A stretch of 64,000 nucleotides of DNA from Palsa-661 sp035535015 (GCA_035535015.1 DATLQU010000066.1:36500-100499), one strand, 5' to 3'. Counted from the stretch's first letter, positions 45,397-54,650 are shown. Made by a program: numbers and translations. Notes: a model not told the origin generated them from the letters alone.

Positions 45397-46313
45397 CTCT
45401 GGGACTGGTCCATGCCGGCAAGGTCAGGGAGCTCTACGACGCCGGCGACGAGATGTTGCTGATGGTGGCCTCCGACCGGATCTCGGCCTTCGACGTCATC
45501 CTGGCCGAACCCATCCCCGACAAGGGCCGGGTGCTCACGGCCATGACCATCCACTGGCTGGCCCTGCTGGCCGACGTGGCCCCCAGCCATCTGGTCACGG
45601 CCGATCCGGCCGGCCTGCCGCCGGGGGCGGCCGGCCTCGGCGGCGATGCCGGGCTGGCCGGGATCGCCGGCCGGGCCATGCTCGTCCGGAAGGCCAAGAT
45701 GCTCCCGCTCGAGTGCATCGTCCGCGGCTACCTGGTCGGTTCCGGGTGGGCCGAGTACGAGAAGTCGGGCACCTTGCACGGCACGCCCCTGCCAGCCGGT
45801 CTCCGTCAGGCCGATCGTCTGCCCGAGCCGCTCTTCACCCCGTCGACCAAGGCCACCGAGGGTCACGACGAGAACATCTCCTACGACGACGCCGTGGCGC
45901 TGGTGGGGAAGGAATTGGCGGAGCAGGCCCGCGACATCTGCGTCGAGGCCTACCGCCGGGCGGCCGCCGCGGCCGAGAGAAACGGCATCATCGTGGCCGA
46001 CACCAAGTTCGAGCTCGGCATGATCGACGGCCGGCTGGCGCTCTGCGACGAGGTTCTCACCCCCGACTCCTCGCGTTTCTGGCCGGCCGACGAATGGAAG
46101 CCGGGCACCAACCCGCCGTCGTTCGACAAGCAGCCCGTCCGCGACTGGCTGGCCGGCACCGGCTGGGACAAGCAACCCCCCCCGCCGCTGCTGCCGGCCG
46201 AGGTGGTGGCGGCCACCAGCGCCCGCTACGTCACCGCCTACGAGCGGATCAGCGGCAAGTCCCTGGCCGACTGGTATGGCCCGTCAAAGTTGAGCGACGA
46301 GGTGATCCGGTGA
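45393..46313 (+). CDS. purC: SAICAR synthetase
   Basis: A 306-residue enzyme that joins CAIR and aspartate. From GTG 45393, which overlaps the purB stop: VHAGKVRELYDAGDEMLLMV, ASDRISAFDVILAEPIPDKG, LECIVRGYLVGSGW, and IIVADTKFELG. The length is that of the longer, yeast-like/actinobacterial PurC. Its stop overlaps the purS GTG. PurE/PurK genes that make CAIR are not in this window. Confidence 0.96.
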   Translation: MTLGLVHAGKVRELYDAGDEMLLMVASDRISAFDVILAEPIPDKGRVLTAMTIHWLALLADVAPSHLVTADPAGLPPGAAGLGGDAGLAGIAGRAMLVRKAKMLPLECIVRGYLVGSGWAEYEKSGTLHGTPLPAGLRQADRLPEPLFTPSTKATEGHDENISYDDAVALVGKELAEQARDICVEAYRRAAAAAERNGIIVADTKFELGMIDGRLALCDEVLTPDSSRFWPADEWKPGTNPPSFDKQPVRDWLAGTGWDKQPPPPLLPAEVVAATSARYVTAYERISGKSLADWYGPSKLSDEVIR

Positions 46314-46600
46314 GATTCGATGTCCGTGTCGAGGTCCGGCTCCGTCCCGGCATCGCCGATCCTCAGGGCGCCACCATCGAGCGGGCCCTGCCCGCCCTCG
46401 GCTTCGCCGGTGTCGACGGCGTCCGGGTGGGCAAGTCGATCCGTTTCGCCATCGAAGCGCCCGACGAGGCATCGGCACGCAACCAGGCCACCGAGATGAG
46501 CCTCCGCCTGTTGGCCAATCCCGTCATCGAGGACTCCGACGTCGAGATCACCGCCGTCAGTGCGGCCGGCACAGCCCCGGTCGCCGGAGCCGTCCGGTGA
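46310..46600 (+). CDS. purS: FGAM synthase subunit PurS
   Basis: A 96-residue subunit starting at GTG 46310 within the purC stop: FDVRVEVRLRPGIADPQGAT, IERALPALGFAGVDGVRVGK, and NPVIEDSDVEI. PurS bridges PurQ and the small-type PurL to form FGAM synthase. Its stop overlaps the purQ start. The small gene lies within a longer spurious frame. Confidence 0.95.
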   Translation: MRFDVRVEVRLRPGIADPQGATIERALPALGFAGVDGVRVGKSIRFAIEAPDEASARNQATEMSLRLLANPVIEDSDVEITAVSAAGTAPVAGAVR

Positions 46601-47334
46601 CCACCCGGATCGGCGTCGTCGTCTTCCCGGGCACCAACTGCGAACACGACGTCGTCCGCGGCCTGCGTATCGTGGCCGGCACCGACGGTGCTGCCGGTGC
46701 TGCTGGTTCCGCGGTCGAGGTGGAGCTCGTCTGGCACGGCGCCGACTCGGTCGACGGTTTCGACGCCCTGGTGTTGCCCGGGGGTTTCGCCCACGGCGAC
46801 TACCTCCGGCCCGGCGCGCTGGCCCGTTTTTCGCCGGTCATGGGAGCGGTGACCCGCTTCGCCTCCGACGGGGGACCGGTCATCGGCATCTGCAACGGCT
46901 TCCAGGTGCTCACCGAAGCCGGTCTGCTGCCCGGGGCGCTGCAGAAGAACAGCGGGCTGCGCTTCCTGTGCACGACGGTGCCGGTGGAGATCTGCACCAG
47001 CCGGACCCCGTTGACGGCGACCGTCACGCCCGGCACCGTACTGCGGCTGCCGGTCAACCACTTCGAGGGCAATTACATCTGTGACGCCGTCACCCTGGAA
47101 CGCCTCCGCGACGAGGACCGGATCGTCCTGCGCTACGCCGAGAACCCGAACGGCTCCATCGACGACATCGCCGGCATCTGCAATGTCGAGGGCAATGTGG
47201 TTGGCCTGATGCCCCATCCCGAGCGCGCGTGCGACGCCCTCACCGGGGCCACCGACGGAGTGGGCCTTCTGCGAGGGCTGCTGGCCGCCGCCTCTTCCGG
47301 TCGCTCGGCCCGTTCGGCCTTGGCTACCGCTTGA
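46597..47334 (+). CDS. purQ: FGAM synthase glutaminase subunit PurQ
   Basis: A 245-residue class I glutamine amidotransferase releasing ammonia for PurL. Catalytic Cys in VIGICNGFQVL, His and Glu in LMPHPERACD; start IGVVVFPGTNCEHD. An Ala/Gly-rich insertion (DGAAGAAGSAV) near residue 30 is unusual but harmless-looking. GTG start overlapping purS. The C-terminus has a short Ser/Ala extension. Confidence 0.96.
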   Translation: MTTRIGVVVFPGTNCEHDVVRGLRIVAGTDGAAGAAGSAVEVELVWHGADSVDGFDALVLPGGFAHGDYLRPGALARFSPVMGAVTRFASDGGPVIGICNGFQVLTEAGLLPGALQKNSGLRFLCTTVPVEICTSRTPLTATVTPGTVLRLPVNHFEGNYICDAVTLERLRDEDRIVLRYAENPNGSIDDIAGICNVEGNVVGLMPHPERACDALTGATDGVGLLRGLLAAASSGRSARSALATA

Positions 47335-47376
47335 GCCCCTCATCCTTCGTCGCCGGGATCCTCTGGTCCTGAGCCT

Positions 47377-47715
47377 GTAGGCGGGCTCGTCCGACGAATT
47401 GGGCACCTCGAGCACCATGTCGATGATCGGCTTGGCCGGCAGGTCCACCACCGACGTGGAGCCGGCGTGCTCGAGACGGATGACACGGTCACCGAGGATC
47501 TGTCGGAGCCGCTCCGCCTCGCCGGCGTAGCAGGCGGGCCAGGCCGGATCGTAGGCCCGGATCTCTATGCGGCTTTGTAACGGCTGGGGTTTCGTGACCC
47601 AGGTTCGGGCCAACAGCTCCTCGTAGGCGCCGACGTCGTCCGGGTCCGACGGCATGCGTCGGGTCGCTTGGTCGGCATTCTCCGCACCGTCGGTCGGTGG
47701 GAATGACGGGCCCAA
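47377..47715 (-). pseudogene. GrpB-family (UPF0157) gene, 3'-truncated
   Basis: The first half of a GrpB-like nucleotidyltransferase-fold protein is clear: IRAYDPAWPACYAGEAERLR, LEHAGSTSVVDLPAKPIIDM and VLEVPNSSDEPAY. At about 47377 the family sequence stops and the frame continues only as antisense of purQ, so roughly half the protein is missing. The family is usually about 170-200 residues with a continuing EHRLF region. The join contains AGGCTCAGGACC, which resembles dispersed palindromic repeats. The gene is convergent with purQ. Confidence 0.7.
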
Positions 47716-47720
47716 GGTGC

Positions 47721-48152
47721 TCAGGCCTTGGCCGCCTTGCCCCGGCCGATTCCGGCGCGCTCGAGGACCCCGGCGTCCACGCCGGCGGCGCGCCAGGCGG
47801 AGTAGCCGATGGCCTTGCGCTCGCCGTAGGACTTGGCCACCTTCAGAAAGCGGGCCTCCAGGTCGGCCATGTCGTCACCACCGTCGGCGCGCGCCAGTTC
47901 GGCCTCCAGGTCGGACTTCTCCTGCAGCAGGTGCAGTCGGGTCAGCGCGTCGGCCCCCGAGAGTTTGTCGTTCACCACACCGAGACGGCGGTTGATCGAT
48001 TCGGTGGTCCGCTTCCGGCCCGGCCGGGGCCGCTGCTCCTCGATGGCCTCGAGGTAGAGCCGGACGGCCCGGCCCTCATCCCGGCCGCGGGCCAGTGCCT
48101 CTTTGTGCTCGGCCGTCATCGGTCGCTTGGACTGCTGTTCGGGGGGCGCCAT
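47721..48152 (-). CDS. Conserved hypothetical protein, helical
   Basis: A 143-residue protein from ATG 48152. It is charged and helical: MTAEHKEALARGRDEGRAVR, LYLEAIEEQRPRPGRKRTTE, LTRLHLLQEKSDLEAEL (coiled-coil), then ARFLKVAKSYGERKAIGYSA and a segment GVLERAGIGRGKAAKA. The SYSAWR-like part (GYSAWRAAGV) suggests a DNA- or RNA-binding role seen in some actinobacterial hypotheticals, but no function is known. It is divergent from purL. Confidence 0.75.
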   Translation of the reverse strand: MAPPEQQSKRPMTAEHKEALARGRDEGRAVRLYLEAIEEQRPRPGRKRTTESINRRLGVVNDKLSGADALTRLHLLQEKSDLEAELARADGGDDMADLEARFLKVAKSYGERKAIGYSAWRAAGVDAGVLERAGIGRGKAAKA

Positions 48153-48202
48153 GGGGCCATCATGCCGGTCGGCCGCCGTACCTGCAACGGAGCCGGAGCA
48201 GG

Positions 48203-48208
48203 TACCGT
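48203..48208 (+). promoter_or_regulatory. -10 element of a leaderless purL promoter
   Basis: TACCGT lies 7 bases before ATG 48216, with no ribosome site between. Confidence 0.4.
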
Positions 48209-48215
48209 GACATCG

Positions 48216-50474
48216 ATGGCCGACCGTGACACCGCCGCCGCGGCCGACGAGACACTGCACCGCGCCCTCGGTCTGACCGACCCCGAAGCCGACCGGATCG
48301 CCGAGATCCTGGGCCGGCCGCCGAACCATCTCGAGCTGGCCCTCTACGCCGTGATGTGGTCCGAGCACTGCTCCTACAAGTCCTCGCGCAAGCACCTGGG
48401 CCGGCTGCCCACCGAGGCCCCGCAGGTCATGGTGGGGCCGGGGGAGAACGCCGGGGTGGTCGACGTGGGCGACGGCATCGCCGTGGCCCTTCGGATCGAG
48501 TCCCACAACCACCCCTCGGCCGTCGAGCCCTACCAGGGGGCGGCCACCGGGGTGGGAGGCATCCTCCGCGACATCTTCACCATGGGGGCGAGGCCCATCG
48601 CCCTGATGGACCCCCTCTTCTTCGGCCCTCCCGACGACGCCCGGGGCCGCTGGCTGGTCGAGGGCGTGGTGGCGGGCATCTCCGGCTACGGCAACGCCGT
48701 GGGCGTCCCCACCATCGGCGGCGAGCTGACCTTCTCTGCCTGCTACGCCCGAAACCCTCTGGTCAACGTGCTCTGTCTGGGCGTGCTCCGCAAGGAACAC
48801 CTGGTCCTCTCCGCCGCCCACGGCGAAGGCAACCTGGCCATCCTGCTCGGCTCGACCACCGGCCGTGACGGCATCGGCGGCGTCAGCGTCCTCGCCTCGG
48901 CCGGCTTCGCCGACGCCGGGGCCGACGACGAGAAGCGGCCGAGCGTCCAGGTGGGCGACCCCTTCGAGGAGAAGCGGTTGATCGAGGCCTGTCTGGAACT
49001 GCTCGGTCGCGGCCTGGTGGTCGGCATCCAGGACCTGGGCGGTGCCGGTCTGGCCTGCGCCACCTCGGAGACGGCGGGCCGGGCCGGCATGGGCATGGAC
49101 GTGGACGTCTCCGCCGTCCCCCGCCGGGAGCCGGCCATGGAGCCCTTCGAGGTCATGACCTCCGAGAGCCAGGAGCGGATGCTGGCCATCGTCAGCCCGG
49201 CCGACCGGGCCGAGGTGGAGGAGGTCTGCCGCCGCTGGGAGGTCCGGGCCACGATGATCGGGACGGTGACGGCGCCCCTGCCGGGCAAGGACAGCGGCGG
49301 TGGCGGCCGCTTGCGGATCTTCGACAGCCCCGGCGGCGAGCTGCTGGCCGACGTGCCCGCCGCCTCGCTGTCGGACGACGCCCCCCTCTACGACCGGCCC
49401 CTGGCCCCGCCCGCCGATCTGGCCCGCCGCCGGGCCGACGACCCGTCTCGGCTTCCGGCTCCGGCCGACTGCGGGGCCGAGGTCCTGGCCATGCTGGCCG
49501 ACTCCTCCTGGGTCTGGCACCAGTACGACCACCAGCTCTTTCTGAACACCGTGGTGGGACCGGGCGGAGACGCGGCTGTCCTGCGGTTGGCCGCACCGGG
49601 GCTGCCCGACAGCCGGCGCGGCCTGGCGCTCTCCACCGACTCGAACCCGCGTTGGTGTGCCCTCGATCCCCGGGCCGGCACGGCCCTGACCGTGGCCGAA
49701 TCGGCCCTGAACGTCGCCTGCACCGGGGCCCGACCGGTGGCCCTGGTCAACTGCCTCAACTTCGGCAACCCCGAGCATCCCGAGGTGATGTGGCAGCTGT
49801 CGGAGTCGATCGACGGCATGGCCGAGGCCTGCCGCGCCCTCGGTATCCCCGTCATCGGCGGCAACGTCAGCCTCTACAACGAGAGTGGCGGCGTCGACAT
49901 CGACCCCACCCCGGTGGTGGCCGTCCTCGGTGTCATCGACGACCTGGCCCGCCGCCCCCCCGACAGCGGCTTCCGGGCCGACAGTTGTCTCGTCCTGCTC
50001 GGCCCCACCGATCTCTCGCTGGCCGGTTCCCGTTGGGCCGTCGACCGGCACGGCCATGGCGGCGGCGTCCTGCCCGCTCTCGATCTGGCCGCCCACGGTG
50101 CGCTACTGCAGTTGGTGGCCGATCTGGTGGCCGACCCCGACCTGGTCGTGGCCGTCCACGACGTCTCCGACGGTGGTCTCGGCCTGGCCCTGGCCGAGTG
50201 CGCCGTCCGGTCGGGCCTCGGTTGCCTGGTGGACGGGGTGGACGGCCACGCCGAGCTCTTCTCCGAGTCCCCCGGTCGGGTCCTCGTGGACACCACCGAT
50301 CCCCGCGAGCTGCTCGCCCGGGCCGCCGCCGCCGGCATCGCGGGGCGCGTCCTCGGCCACCCCGGCGGCGACCGCCTGGTGGTGAAGGGCCTCGTCGACC
50401 TGGCCGTGGCCGAGGCCCAGGCGGCCTGGCGCCGGGCCCTCCCCGACGCCCTGGGCCAGCCGCCGGCGGCCTGA
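48216..50474 (+). CDS. purL: FGAM synthase subunit PurL (small type)
   Basis: About 752 residues, the small PurL that works with PurS and PurQ. Features: MWSEHCSYKSSRKHL, the ATP/substrate segment ALRIESHNHPSAVEPYQGAA, TGVGGILRDIFTMGARP, SAYGNAVG-like GYGNAVGVPTIGGE, and GGNVSLYNE. ATG 48216 is chosen from homology and the leaderless promoter; the frame is open to 47697. Unlike the upstream genes it has its own promoter because two minus-strand genes intervene. Confidence 0.96.
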   Translation: MADRDTAAAADETLHRALGLTDPEADRIAEILGRPPNHLELALYAVMWSEHCSYKSSRKHLGRLPTEAPQVMVGPGENAGVVDVGDGIAVALRIESHNHPSAVEPYQGAATGVGGILRDIFTMGARPIALMDPLFFGPPDDARGRWLVEGVVAGISGYGNAVGVPTIGGELTFSACYARNPLVNVLCLGVLRKEHLVLSAAHGEGNLAILLGSTTGRDGIGGVSVLASAGFADAGADDEKRPSVQVGDPFEEKRLIEACLELLGRGLVVGIQDLGGAGLACATSETAGRAGMGMDVDVSAVPRREPAMEPFEVMTSESQERMLAIVSPADRAEVEEVCRRWEVRATMIGTVTAPLPGKDSGGGGRLRIFDSPGGELLADVPAASLSDDAPLYDRPLAPPADLARRRADDPSRLPAPADCGAEVLAMLADSSWVWHQYDHQLFLNTVVGPGGDAAVLRLAAPGLPDSRRGLALSTDSNPRWCALDPRAGTALTVAESALNVACTGARPVALVNCLNFGNPEHPEVMWQLSESIDGMAEACRALGIPVIGGNVSLYNESGGVDIDPTPVVAVLGVIDDLARRPPDSGFRADSCLVLLGPTDLSLAGSRWAVDRHGHGGGVLPALDLAAHGALLQLVADLVADPDLVVAVHDVSDGGLGLALAECAVRSGLGCLVDGVDGHAELFSESPGRVLVDTTDPRELLARAAAAGIAGRVLGHPGGDRLVVKGLVDLAVAEAQAAWRRALPDALGQPPAA

Positions 50475-50486
50475 ATCAGAGACAGC

Positions 50487-50537
50487 GTCCCTTCAGGGAC
50501 AGAGTCCCTTCAGAGACAGAGTCCCTTCAGGGACAGC
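50487..50537. terminator. Three tandem 17-bp hairpin repeats between purL and PHP gene
   Basis: Units at 50487, 50504 and 50521 read GTCCCTTCAGGGACAGA, the middle one with one change. Each contains GTCCC-TTCA-GGGAC, a short hairpin. The last unit supplies the stop codon and final bases of the minus-strand PHP gene. Position between convergent genes suggests a bidirectional terminator. Confidence 0.65.
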
Positions 50538-51393
50538 GGGCGGCCAGGGCTTCGAGCACGGAGTCGGGGACGTCGAGGTCGCCCATGCCGGTGCCCACCT
50601 CGAGGTCGGGCTTGAAGGAGCCGTGGTAGTCCGATCCACCGGTGGCCACCACGCCGCAGCGGGTGGCCATCCGTTTGAGGCCGCGTCGTTGCTCGGTGCT
50701 GTAGCGGCCGTAGATGGCCTCGATGCCGGCCAGGCCGGCCCCGGCCAACTCCGCGACCAGACGTTCGAGGGCCGAGGGGTCGAGGCCGAGGGTGAGGGGA
50801 TGGGCGAGGACGGCCACGCCCCCCGAGGCGGTGGCCAGCCGGGCCACGTCGCTGGGCGAGAGGCGGGCCTTCGGAACGTAGGCGGCCCGGCCATCGGCCA
50901 GGAAGCGGTCGAAGGCGTCGTCGATGTCCTCGGCGGCACCCGACCGGACGAGAGCCCGGGCGAAATGGGGCCGGCCCAGGCCGGCCTCGGCCCCGGCGTC
51001 GGCCACCATGGCGTCGTAGTCGACCGGGACCCCGAGCTCGGCCAGGCGTTGCCGGAGCCGGGCGTTGCGCGCGGCGCGGTCCCGGCGGAGGTTCCGCAGC
51101 TCGTCCTGCAGCGGTCCCTCCCCCGGCTCCACGAAGTAGACGAGCACATGGACCCCGCCTGCGATGGGCTGCCCGCCGGCCGGGGGCGGGGGCTTGCGGC
51201 AGGAGACCTCGCAACCCGGGACGAGGGTCACGCCCACCCGGTCGGCCGCCGCCCGGGCCTCGGCCAGGCCGTCCAGGCTGTCGTGGTCGGTCAGGGCCAA
51301 GGCCGAGCATCCGGCCGCCGCCGCCCTCTGCGGTATCGACCCCGGCGGCTCTGATCCGTCGGACTCGGTCGAATGGGTGTGCAGATCGATCAC
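50527..51393 (-). CDS. PHP-domain phosphoesterase
   Basis: A 288-residue metal-dependent phosphoesterase. N-terminal DLHTHSTESDG, ALTDHDSLDGL, GCEVSC, VAVLAHPLTLG and GGSDYHGSFKP give the full histidine/aspartate set for a trinuclear metal site. It resembles RNase AM / 3',5'-nucleotide bisphosphate phosphatase (YciV) proteins, which act on RNA 5' ends or pAp. It is transcribed against the purine genes. GTG start with TAGCCT (minus strand, 51400-51405) 6 bases before it. Confidence 0.9.
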   Translation of the reverse strand: MIDLHTHSTESDGSEPPGSIPQRAAAAGCSALALTDHDSLDGLAEARAAADRVGVTLVPGCEVSCRKPPPPAGGQPIAGGVHVLVYFVEPGEGPLQDELRNLRRDRAARNARLRQRLAELGVPVDYDAMVADAGAEAGLGRPHFARALVRSGAAEDIDDAFDRFLADGRAAYVPKARLSPSDVARLATASGGVAVLAHPLTLGLDPSALERLVAELAGAGLAGIEAIYGRYSTEQRRGLKRMATRCGVVATGGSDYHGSFKPDLEVGTGMGDLDVPDSVLEALAARCP

Positions 51394-51399
51394 CGGCCG

Positions 51400-51405
51400 A
51401 GGCTA
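51400..51405 (-). promoter_or_regulatory. -10 element of a leaderless promoter (PHP gene)
   Basis: TAGCCT on the minus strand lies 6 bases before GTG 51393. Confidence 0.4.
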
Positions 51406-51516
51406 CCGGTGCCCGGTTGGACCCCGACGCGGCGGGGACCGGTAGGCTCGCGACAGGTGGAGAGCGCGGCGCTGGTTCGACCGATGGCGTCATGAGGGCG
51501 ATGCGGTGAGGGCCGA

Positions 51517-52974
51517 GTGAAAGAAGCCTGTGGCGTCTTCGGCGTCTACGCCCCCGGTAAGGGGGTGGCGCAGCTCACCTTCGACGGCATCTACGCCCTG
51601 CAGCACCGCGGGCAGGAATCCGCCGGTATGGCCGTGAGCGACGGCGAGGCCATCACCGTGGTGAAGGACATGGGTCTGGTCACCACCGTCTTCGACGAGC
51701 GGACCATCGCCTGTCTGCCCGGCGATCTGGCCATGGGCCACACCCGCTACTCGACCACCGGCGCCTCCGAATGGCGCAACGCCCAACCCGTCTACCGCTC
51801 GGTCGGCGGATCGGGCTTCGCCCTCGGCCACAACGGCAACCTGACCAACACCGCGGCGCTGGCCGAGGAGGCGGGGATGTTCCCCGGGGTGGTGGCTTCC
51901 GACAGCGATCTGGTGGCCGAACTGCTGGCCCGGCAATTCCCGGTTCCGGCCGAAGGGGCGGCCCCGGCCGAGGACGCGCTCGAGAAGGCCCTGATGACCG
52001 TCCTGCCCGTTCTGGAGGGCGCCTTCTCCTTCGTCCTGCTCGACGCCGGCCGTGTGATGGGGGTCCGCGACGCCCACGGCTTCCGGCCGCTCTGCCTCGG
52101 TCGTCTCGGCCCCGCCGACCAGCCCGAGGGCTGGGTGCTGGCCTCGGAGACCCCGGCGCTCGACATCGTCGGGGCCACCTTCGTCCGCGAGCTCGAGCCC
52201 GGCGAGCTGGTCATCGTCGACTCCACCGGCGTCCGGTCGGCCCAGGCCGTCCCCGTCGAGCGAGTCGACCCCCACCTCTGCATCTTCGAATTCGTCTACT
52301 TCGCCCGGCCCGACAGCCGGCTCTACGGCCGCGAGGTCCACGCGGCCCGGCGGCGGATGGGGGAGAGGCTGGCCGCCCAGGCACCGGTCGAAGCCGACCT
52401 GGTGATGGGTGTGCCCGAGTCGGGTGTCCCGGCCGCCGAGGGTTTCGCCACCGCCACCGGCATCCCCCACGGTCAGGCCCTGGTGAAGAACCGCTACATC
52501 GGCCGGACCTTCATCACCCCCGGTCAGGGAGCGCGCGAGGACAGCGTCCGGCGCAAACTCAATCCCCTACGGGAGAACATCGACGGCAAGCGGATCGTGG
52601 TCGTCGACGACACCATCGTCCGCGGCACCACCCAGAGGGCGGTGGCCAAGATGCTCCGGGAGGCAGGGGCGCGCGAGGTGCACCTGCGGATCTCCTGCCC
52701 GCCGGTGACCTGGCCCTGCTTCTACGGCATCGACATCCCCCGGCGCGACGAGTTGATCGCCGCCGACAGCTCCATCGCCGAGCTGGAGAAGTACCTGGGC
52801 GTCGACTCCCTGGCCTACCTCTCGCTCGAGAACCTGGTGGCCGCCATCGGCGCGCCGGGGGCCGGCTTCTGCTCGGCCTGCCTGACCGGGAACTACCCCG
52901 CCCCCGTGCCCGTCCAGCTGGGCGCCACCGTTACCGCCGCGGTGCCGCGCCACGCGGCACCGGCTCCCGCCTGA
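51517..52974 (+). CDS. purF: Amidophosphoribosyltransferase
   Basis: First enzyme of de novo purine synthesis, making phosphoribosylamine from PRPP and glutamine. A 4-residue propeptide precedes the catalytic Cys5 (VKEACGVFGVY), which becomes N-terminal. Glutaminase domain (1-240) with LGHNGNLTN; PRTase domain with VVDDTIVRGTT. Cysteines in HLCIFEF, CPPVTWPCFYG and CSACLTG suggest the [4Fe-4S] cluster type of Bacillus. TAGGCT (51443-51448) may be its -10 element. purM follows 1 base after. Confidence 0.96.
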   Translation: MKEACGVFGVYAPGKGVAQLTFDGIYALQHRGQESAGMAVSDGEAITVVKDMGLVTTVFDERTIACLPGDLAMGHTRYSTTGASEWRNAQPVYRSVGGSGFALGHNGNLTNTAALAEEAGMFPGVVASDSDLVAELLARQFPVPAEGAAPAEDALEKALMTVLPVLEGAFSFVLLDAGRVMGVRDAHGFRPLCLGRLGPADQPEGWVLASETPALDIVGATFVRELEPGELVIVDSTGVRSAQAVPVERVDPHLCIFEFVYFARPDSRLYGREVHAARRRMGERLAAQAPVEADLVMGVPESGVPAAEGFATATGIPHGQALVKNRYIGRTFITPGQGAREDSVRRKLNPLRENIDGKRIVVVDDTIVRGTTQRAVAKMLREAGAREVHLRISCPPVTWPCFYGIDIPRRDELIAADSSIAELEKYLGVDSLAYLSLENLVAAIGAPGAGFCSACLTGNYPAPVPVQLGATVTAAVPRHAAPAPA

Positions 52975-52975
52975 C

Positions 52976-54049
52976 GTGATCGACCGCGGCTCCGACGGAC
53001 GGGGGCCGGCCACCTATGCCTCGGCCGGGGTGGACATCGCCGCCGGCGACCGGGCCGTGCAGCGGATCCGGGATCTGGTGGCCTCGACGGCGCGGCCCGA
53101 GGTGCTCGGCGGGATCGGCGGTTTCGGCGGCTGCTTCGCCTTCGACACCGACCGCTTCGCCCAGCCCGTCCTCGTCTCCTCCACCGACGGGGTGGGGACG
53201 AAGGTCTTCGTGGCCCGGGCCACGGGCCGCTTCGACAGCGTGGGCATCGACCTGGTGGCCATGTGTGTCGACGACCTGGTCTGCCTGGGCGCCGAGCCGC
53301 TGTTCTTGCTCGACTACGTGGTGTCCGGGAAGCTGGTGCCCGACCAGATGGAGGCGCTCGTCTCCGGTGTGGCCGACGGCTGCCGGCAGGCGGGCTGCGC
53401 GCTGCTCGGCGGGGAGATGGCCGAGCACCCCGGGGCCATGGGCCCCGGCGAGTTCGACCTGGCCGGCTTCGCCGTCGGCGTGGTCGACCGCGAGGCCATG
53501 CTCGGGCCGGACCGGGTGGCCGTCGGTGACGTCCTCGTCGGTCTGGCCTCGCCCGGACTGCGCTCGAACGGTTACACCCTGGCCCGGCACGTCCTGCTCG
53601 AACGGGCCGGCCGGTCGCTCGACGACCCGGCCTTCCCCGGCGCCGGCCACAGCCTGGCCGACGAACTGCTCCGACCCTCCGTGGTCTACGCCCGGGCCGT
53701 CCTGGCCGCGCTGGCCGGCGCCGCCGGGGCCGTCCACGCCGCCGCCCACATCACCGGCGGAGGGATCACCGGGAACCTGGCGCGGGCTCTTCCCTCCGAC
53801 GCCGACGCCGTCGTCGAGCGCGGCACCTGGCCGACGCCGGCGATCTTCTCGGAGATCCAGCGACTCGGTGACATCGACGACGACGAGATGGCCCGGGTCT
53901 TCAACCTCGGGGTCGGGATGATCCTGGTGGTGGCGGCGGCCGACGAAGCCGCCGTCCTGGCCGCCCTGGAGGCGGCGGGCCAGGAGGCCTCGGTCATCGG
54001 CCGGGTGGTCGCCGGCCGCGGCCTTGTCCAGATGGCCGGCACCGGGTGA
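52976..54049 (+). CDS. purM: AIR synthetase
   Basis: A 357-residue PurM dimer subunit that closes the imidazole ring of AIR. Typical motifs: TYASAGVDIAAGD, the glycine-rich GGIGGFGG, SSTDGVGTKVFVA, CVDDLVCLGAEPLFLLDY, GGEMAEHPG, GLRSNGYTLAR and HITGGGITGNL. The GTG start is one base after the purF stop, so translation is coupled. Confidence 0.96.
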   Translation: MIDRGSDGRGPATYASAGVDIAAGDRAVQRIRDLVASTARPEVLGGIGGFGGCFAFDTDRFAQPVLVSSTDGVGTKVFVARATGRFDSVGIDLVAMCVDDLVCLGAEPLFLLDYVVSGKLVPDQMEALVSGVADGCRQAGCALLGGEMAEHPGAMGPGEFDLAGFAVGVVDREAMLGPDRVAVGDVLVGLASPGLRSNGYTLARHVLLERAGRSLDDPAFPGAGHSLADELLRPSVVYARAVLAALAGAAGAVHAAAHITGGGITGNLARALPSDADAVVERGTWPTPAIFSEIQRLGDIDDDEMARVFNLGVGMILVVAAADEAAVLAALEAAGQEASVIGRVVAGRGLVQMAGTG

Positions 54050-54059
54050 GTGCCTTGCC

Positions 54060-54650
54060 GTGAGTGCCTTCACCGACTCCGACGGTCCCGGCGGCGCCGC
54101 CGGCGGGCTCGAGGCCTTGCGGGCCCATCTGCTCGAGTACTCGGTCCGCACCGGCGACTTCGTGCTCAAGTCGGGCCGGCAGTCGACCTGGTTCATCGAC
54201 TCCAAGCAGACGGTCTGCCGGCCCGGGGGGATGCTGCTCGTGGCCGAGGCCGTGCTCGGGGAGATCCCCGACGAGGCCACCGCCGTCGGAGGCCTCACCA
54301 TGGGGGCCGACCCGGTGGCCTTCGTCACCGCCGGGGTGGCCGCCGACCGGGGCCGGGAGCTCAAGATCTTCAGCGTCCGCAAGGAGGCCAAGGACCACGG
54401 GGGTGGGGGCCGGATCGCCGGCGCTCTCGACCCCGGGGACCGGGTGGTGGTGACCGAGGACACCACCACCCGGGGGACATCGCTGCTCGAGGGGGTCCTG
54501 GCCGTCCGCCAGGCCGGGGCCGAGGTGGTCCTGGCCGTTGCCGTCGTCGACCGGGGCGGGACCGCCGAAGCCCTCCTGGCCCGGGAGGGTGTTTCCTTTC
54601 GGGCCCTTCTGGGTGCGCCCGACCTGGGCTTCGACTTCGACGAGCCCTGA
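54060..54650 (+). CDS. pyrE: Orotate phosphoribosyltransferase
   Basis: A 196-residue PRTase that adds PRPP to orotate in pyrimidine synthesis. GDFVLKSGRQSTWFID (substrate side), VGGLTMGADPVA, RKEAKDHGGGGRIAG (the flexible catalytic loop with Lys residues) and the PRPP motif VVVTEDTTTRGTSLLEG, where the second acidic position is Glu-Asp as expected. GTG 54060 lies 10 bases after purM. A pyrimidine gene ending a purine cluster suggests co-ordinated nucleotide supply. Confidence 0.92.
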   Translation: MSAFTDSDGPGGAAGGLEALRAHLLEYSVRTGDFVLKSGRQSTWFIDSKQTVCRPGGMLLVAEAVLGEIPDEATAVGGLTMGADPVAFVTAGVAADRGRELKIFSVRKEAKDHGGGGRIAGALDPGDRVVVTEDTTTRGTSLLEGVLAVRQAGAEVVLAVAVVDRGGTAEALLAREGVSFRALLGAPDLGFDFDEP

